A DNA stretch of 64,000 bases, from positions 4,032,001 to 4,096,000 of the forward strand of contig NC_079880.1 in assembly GCF_029227915.1 (NCBI RefSeq). The letters are read 5' to 3'. Below the pieces are notes generated by a model. It worked only from the letters and a program-made list of their open reading frames with translations, was not told where the DNA came from and made no database searches. Below are positions 59,384 through 64,000 of this stretch, piece after piece; the first letter of the stretch is position 1, and each line of letters opens with the position of its first letter. Both the position numbers and the translations under genes were made by a program. This DNA comes from Hydractinia symbiolongicarpus (lineage: Eukaryota; Cnidaria; Hydrozoa; Anthoathecata; Hydractiniidae).

Positions 59384-61431
59384 AGTTTAATCGCCGGCAA
59401 ACGAAAACCCGCGATTTCCCGTAAATCCCGGCTTCGCCCGAATAGTCAAAAGTATACAAAGAAAGTACCCAGGGAGTAAACTCATTTCCCGAACGATTTT
59501 TTAAATTATTTTTTCACCACTAAAACGCATGAGACTTGTAGTTTTCCAAAATGTTTTCATTTTTGATGAGACGCTGAATAAAAGAAGTTTAATCGCCGGC
59601 AAACGAAAACCCGCGATTTCCCGTAAATCCTGGACTCAGCCCGTATAGTCAAAAGTATACAAAAAAAAAGTACCCAGGGAGTAAACTCATTTCCCAAACG
59701 ATTTTTTAAATTATTATTTCACCACTAAAACGCATGAGACTTGTAGTTCTCAAGAATGTTTTCATTTTTGATGAGACGCTGAATAAAAGCAGTATAATCG
59801 CCGGCAAACGAAAACCCGCGATTTCCCGTAAATCCCGGGCTTGGCACGTATAGTCGAATGTATACAAAGAAAGTACCTTGTGAGTAAACTCATTTCCAGA
59901 ACGATTTTTCAAATTATTTTTTCACCACTAAAACGCATAAGACTTGTAGTTTTTAAAAATGTTTTCATTTTTGATGAGACGCTGAATAAAAGAAGTTTAA
60001 TCGCCGGCAAACAAAAACCCGCGATTTCCCGTAAATCCCGGCTTGGCCCGTATAGTCAAAAGTATACAAAGAAAGTACCCAGGGAGTAAACTCATTTACC
60101 GAACGATTTTTTAAATTATTTTTTCACCACTAAAACGCATGAGACTTGTAGTTTTCAAAAATGTTTTCATTTTTGATGAGACGTTGAATAAAAGAAGTTT
60201 AATCGCCGGCAAACGAAAACCCGCGATTTCCCGTAAATCACGGGCTTGGCCCGTATAGTCGAATGTATACAAAGAAAGTACCCTGTGAGTAAACTCATTT
60301 CCAGAACGATTTTTTAAATTATTTTTTCACCACTAAAACGCATAAGACTTGTAGTTTTTAAAAATGTTTTCATTTTTGATGAGACGCTGAATAAAAGAAG
60401 TTTAATCGCCGGCAAAAGAAAACCCGCGATTTCCCGTAAATCCCGGCTTCGCCCGAATAGTCAAAAGTATACAAAGAAAGTACCCAGGGAGTAAACTTAT
60501 TTCCCGAACGATTTTTTAAATTATTTTTTCACCATTAAAACGCATGAGACTTGTAGTTTTCAAAAATGTTTTCATTTTTGATAAGACGCTGAATAAAAGA
60601 AGTTTAATCGCCGGCAAACGAAAACCCGCGATTTCCCGTAAATCCTGGACTCAGCCCGTATAGTCAAAAGTATACAAAAAAAAAGTACCCAGGGAGTAAA
60701 CTCATTTCCCAAACGATTTTTTAAATTATTATTTCACCACTAAAACGCATGAGACTTGTAGTTCTCAAGAATGTTTTCATTTTTGATGAGACGCTGAATA
60801 AAAGCAGTATAATCGCCGGCAAACGAAAACCCGCCATTTCCCGTAAATCCCGGGCTTGGCACGTATAGTCGAATGTATACAAAGAAAGTACCTTGTGAGT
60901 AAACTCATTTCCAGAACGATTTTTTAAATTATTTTTTCACCACTAAAACGCATAAGACTTGTAGTTTTTAAAAATGTTTTCATTTTTGATGAGACGCTGA
61001 ATAAAAGAAGTTTAATCGCCGGCAAACAAAAACCCGCGATTTCCCGTAAATCCCGGCTTGGCCCGTATAGTCAAAAGTATACAAAGAAAGTACCCAGGGA
61101 GTAAACTCATTTACCGAACGATTTTTTAAATTATTTTTTCACCACTAAAACGCATGAGACTTGTAGTTTTCAAAAATGTTTTTATTTTTGATGAGACGTT
61201 GAATAAAAGAAGTTTAATCGCCGGCAAACGAAAACCCGCGATTTCCCGTAAATCACGGGCTTGGCCCGTATAGTCGAATGTATACAAAGAAAGTACCCTG
61301 TGAGTAAACTCATTTCCAGAACGATTTTTTAAATTATTTTTTCACCACTAAAACGCATAAGACTTGTAGTTTTTAAAAATGTTTTCATTTTTGATGAGAC
61401 GCTGAATAAAAGAAGTTTAATCGCCGGCAAA
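59384..61431 (+). repeat. 12-monomer-spaced repeat (2435 bp), first occurrence
   Basis: About 2.05 kb containing two H(A9)-G-E trimers recur 2435 bp downstream. The G markers are at 59748/62183 and 60763/63198. At least a dozen scattered differences are visible, e.g. GATAAGACG near 60580, CCCGCCATTTCC near 60830 and GTTTTTATTTTT near 61177 here. This pair looks older than the 2633 bp pair. Confidence 0.85.
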
Positions 61432-61818
61432 CGAAAACCCGCGATTTCCCGTAAATCCCGGGCTTGGCTCGTATAGTCAAAAGTATACAAAGAAAGTACC
61501 CAGGGAGTAAACTCATTTACCGAACGATTTTTTATTTATTTTTTCACCACTAAAACGCATGAGACTTGTAGTTTTCAAAAATGTTTTCATTTTTGATGAG
61601 ACGTTGAATAAAAGAAGTTTAATCGCCGGCAAACGAAAACCCGCGATTTCCCGTAAATCACGGGCTTGGCCCGTATAGTCGAATGTATACAAAGAAAGTA
61701 CCCTGTGAGTAAACTCATTTCCAGAACGATTTTTTAAATTATTTTTTCACCACTAAAACGCATAAGACTTGTAGTTTTTAAAAATGTTTTCATTTTTGAT
61801 GAGACGCTGAATAAAAGA

Positions 61819-63866
61819 AGTTTAATCGCCGGCAAACGAAAACCCGCGATTTCCCGTAAATCCCGGCTTCGCCCGAATAGTCAAAAGTATACAAAGAAAG
61901 TACCCAGGGAGTAAACTCATTTCCCGAACGATTTTTTAAATTATTTTTTCACCACTAAAACGCATGAGACTTGTAGTTTTCAAAAATGTTTTCATTTTTG
62001 ATGAGACGCTGAATAAAAGAAGTTTAATCGCCGGCAAACGAAAACCCGCGATTTCCCGTAAATCCTGGACTCAGCCCGTATAGTCAAAAGTATACAAAAA
62101 AAAAGTACCCAGGGAGTAAACTCATTTCCCAAACGATTTTTTAAATTATTATTTCACCACTAAAACGCATGAGACTTGTAGTTCTCAAGAATGTTTTCAT
62201 TTTTGATGAGACGCTGAATAAAAGCAGTATAATCGCTGGCAAACGAAAACCCGCGATTTCCCGTAAATCCCGGGCTTGGCACGTATAGTCGAATGTATAC
62301 AAAGAAAGTACCTTGTGAGTAAACTCATTTCCAGAACGATTTTTCAAATTATTTTTTCACCACTAAAACGCATAAGACTTGTAGTTTTTAAAAATGTTTT
62401 CATTTTTGATGAGACGCTGAATAAAAGAAGTTTAATCGCCGGCAAACAAAAACCCGCGATTTCCCGTAAATCCCGGCTTGGCGCGTATAGTCAAAAGTAT
62501 ACAAAGAAAGTACCCAGGGAGTAAACTCATTTACCGAACGATTTTTTAAATTATTTTTTCACCACTAAAACGCATGAGACTTGTAGTTTTTAAAAATGTT
62601 TTCATTTTTGATGAGACGTTGAATAAAAGAAGTTTAATCGCCGGCAAACGAAAACCCGCGATTTCCCGTAAATCACGGGCTTGGCCCGTATAGTCGAATG
62701 TATACAAAGAAAGTACCCTGTGAGTAAACTCATTTCCAGAACGATTTTTTAAATTATTTTTTCACCACTAAAACGCATAAGACTTGTAGTTTTTAAAAAT
62801 GTTTTCATTTTTGATGAGACGCTGAATAAAAGAAGTTTAATCGCCGGCAAAAGAAAACCCGCGATTTCCCGTAAATCCCGGCTTCGCCCGAATAGTCAAA
62901 AGTATACAAAGAAAGTACCCAGGGAGTAAACTTATTTCCCGATCGATTTTTTAAATTATTTTTTCACCATTAAAACGCATGAGACTTGTAGTTTTCAAAA
63001 ATGTTTTCATTTTTGATGAGACGCTGAATAAAAGAAGTTTAATCGCCGGCAAACGAAAACCCGCGATTTCCCGTAAATCCTGGACTCAGCCCGTATAGTC
63101 AAAAGTATACAAAAAAAAAGTACCCAGGGAGTAAACTCATTTCCCAAACGATTTTTTAAATTATTATTTCACCACTAAAACGCATGAGACTTGTAGTTCT
63201 CAAGAATGTTTTCATTTTTGATGAGACGCTGAATAAAAGCAGTATAATCGCCGGCAAACGAAAACCCGCGATTTCCCGTAAATCCCAGGCTTGGCACGTA
63301 TAGTCGAATGTATACAAAGAAAGTACCTTGTGAGTAAACTCATTTCCAGAACGATTTTTTAAATTATTTTTTCACCACTAAAACGCATAAGACTTGTAGT
63401 TTTTAAAAATGTTTTCATTTTTGATGAGACCCTGAATAAAAGTAGTTTAATCGCCGGCAAACAAAAACCCGCGATTTCCCGTAAATCCCGGCTTGGCCCG
63501 TATAGTCAAAAGTATACAAAGAAAGTACCCAGGGAGTAAACTCATTTACCGAACGATTTTTTAAATTACTTTTTCACCACTAAAACGCATGAGACTTGTA
63601 GTTTTCAAAAATGTTTTCATTTTTGATGAGACGTTGAATAAAAGAAGTTTAATCGCCGGCAAACGAAAACCCGCGATTTCCCGTAAATCACGGGCTTGGC
63701 CCGTATAGTCGAATGTATACAAAGAAAGTACCCTGTGAGTAAACTCATTTCCAGAACGATTTTTTAAATTATTTTTTCACCACTAAAACGCATAAGACTT
63801 GTAGTTTTTAAAATTGTTTTCATTTTTGATGAGACGCTGAATAAAAGAAGTTTAATCGCCGGCAAA
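61819..63866 (+). repeat. 12-monomer-spaced repeat (2435 bp), second occurrence
   Basis: This is the partner of 59384-61431. Private changes include ATCGCTGGC near 62236, GGCGCGTATAG near 62481, CCGATCGATT near 62940, TCCCAGGC near 63284, GACCCTG near 63428 and AAATTACTTTTT near 63564. Homology ends at GGCAAAAGAAAAACC, where the monomer order changes. Confidence 0.85.
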
Positions 63867-63958
63867 AGAAAAACCGCGATTTCCCGTAAATCCCGGCTTC
63901 GCCCGAATAGTCAAAAGTATACAAAGAAAGTACCCAGGGAGTAAACTTATTTCCCGAA

Positions 63959-64000
63959 CGATTTTTTAAATTATTTTTTCACCAGTAAAACGCATGAGAC
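63959..64000 (+). repeat. Partial monomer at the right window edge
   Basis: The first 42 bp of a monomer (CGATTTTTT head to GCATGAGAC) with CACCAGTAAAACG in place of CACCACTAAAACG. The array continues beyond the window. Confidence 0.9.

Larger units (their letters stand above)
50134..63119 (+). repeat. Ten A8-A9 runs in H monomers of the right zone
   Basis: In these H monomers ACAAAGAAAGTACC has become an uninterrupted A run before GTACC. Runs are at 50134-50142, 52160-52168, 53580-53588, 53988-53996, 55408-55415 (A8), 58041-58048 (A8), 59661-59669, 60676-60684, 62096-62104 and 63111-63119; the others are A9. Each is followed by a G monomer with a CCTTGTGAG tail, except that in the 55.5 and 58.1 kb units the G monomer also carries AACCTATGAG. 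I saw no such run left of 50 kb; the near case GTATACAAAAAAAGTACC at about 32564 is in a different monomer type. Confidence 0.88.
1..64000 (+). repeat. Satellite DNA array, ~203 bp monomer, head to tail, no interruption
   Basis: The same unit recurs from the first base to the last with no intervening unique sequence. Landmarks in every intact monomer, in order, are CGA-T6, TTTTCACCACTAAAACGCAT, GACTTGTAG, a phased T/A-tract stretch, GATGAGACGCTGAATAAAAG, TTTAATCGCCGGCAAACG, a GC-rich block ending GGCCCGTATAG, GTATACAAAGAAAGTACC, and GTAAACTCATTTCC. Consensus length is 203 bp by my count, about 38% GC. Individual monomers run about 201-205 bp because of one-base changes in homopolymers. All monomers lie in the orientation given. 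The length is not a multiple of three, so any reading frame shifts at each unit and no protein is conserved. Both array ends lie outside the window. The family is not recognised. Size and purity are typical of eukaryotic centromeric or heterochromatic satellites; that location is inference. Confidence 0.98.

Noticed and set aside
50314-62524. Repeated 82-codon plus-strand and 68-codon minus-strand frames (for example 50314-50562 and 50179-50385)
   Set aside because: They recur because the H-G-E module was duplicated. The two strands overlap each other and cross the monomer boundary, as expected of chance frames in a repeat.
1-64000. CRISPR array
   Set aside because: Repeats are contiguous 203 bp units with no unique spacers between them, and there are no cas genes.
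1-64000. rDNA, 5S, tRNA or histone gene tandem cluster
   Set aside because: No rRNA, tRNA or histone sequence is recognisable in the unit.
1-64000. Inverted segments or a strand switch in the array
   Set aside because: All monomers read in the same orientation on inspection; I found no reverse-complement unit.

Overview
The whole 64 kb window is one uninterrupted satellite DNA array. It consists of a single tandem repeat with a monomer of about 203 bp (range about 201-205), always in the same head-to-tail orientation, and both window edges cut through monomers. About 316 monomers are present. I found no gene, RNA gene, transposon insertion, inversion or unique sequence. The longest open frame is 118 codons, and every open frame is the same satellite read in shifting frames. 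An array of this size and monomer length points to a eukaryotic nuclear genome, most likely centromeric, pericentromeric or other heterochromatic DNA. I do not recognise the satellite family and cannot name the organism.

The monomer has two parts. Counting on a consensus that starts at the CGA before the T6 run, the first 100 bp are about 26% GC and hold phased A/T tracts. Positions 101-150 are about 64% GC, rich in CpG, and contain a short dyad (CGGGC-TTG-GCCCG). The whole monomer is about 38% GC. Monomers fall into recognisable variant families, called A-H here, each defined by several linked differences.

The array is not one regular higher-order repeat. It is a patchwork of tandem segmental duplications of different sizes: 1216 bp (6 monomers) at 1.1-3.6 kb; 5066 bp (25 monomers, with older 7-mer and 6-mer duplications nested inside) at 3.6-13.7 kb; 607-609 bp trimers at 15-17 and 20-21 kb; 2225 bp (11) at 25.8-30.2 kb; 3035 bp (15) at 30.1-36.2 kb; 1618 bp (8) at 39.1-42.3 kb; 2188/2229 bp (11) at 42.3-46.7 kb; 202 bp (1) at 47.5 kb; a 2026/2836 bp mosaic at 48-53 kb; 2633 bp (13) at 54.1-59.3 kb; and a 2435 bp-spaced copy at 59.4-63.9 kb. 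Several pairs are nearly identical: I saw only two substitutions between the 5066 bp copies. This implies recent unequal exchange, or an assembly duplication.

The array has at least two zones. Left of about 46.5 kb, families B (TATATT head) and C (a HindIII site in AAGCTTAATG) recur. Right of it I see neither, and an H-G dimer with an A8-A9 run and a CCTTGTGAG tail has spread. The window therefore records how a satellite diversifies and re-homogenises by nested, multi-scale duplication. I found no gene-based system in it.
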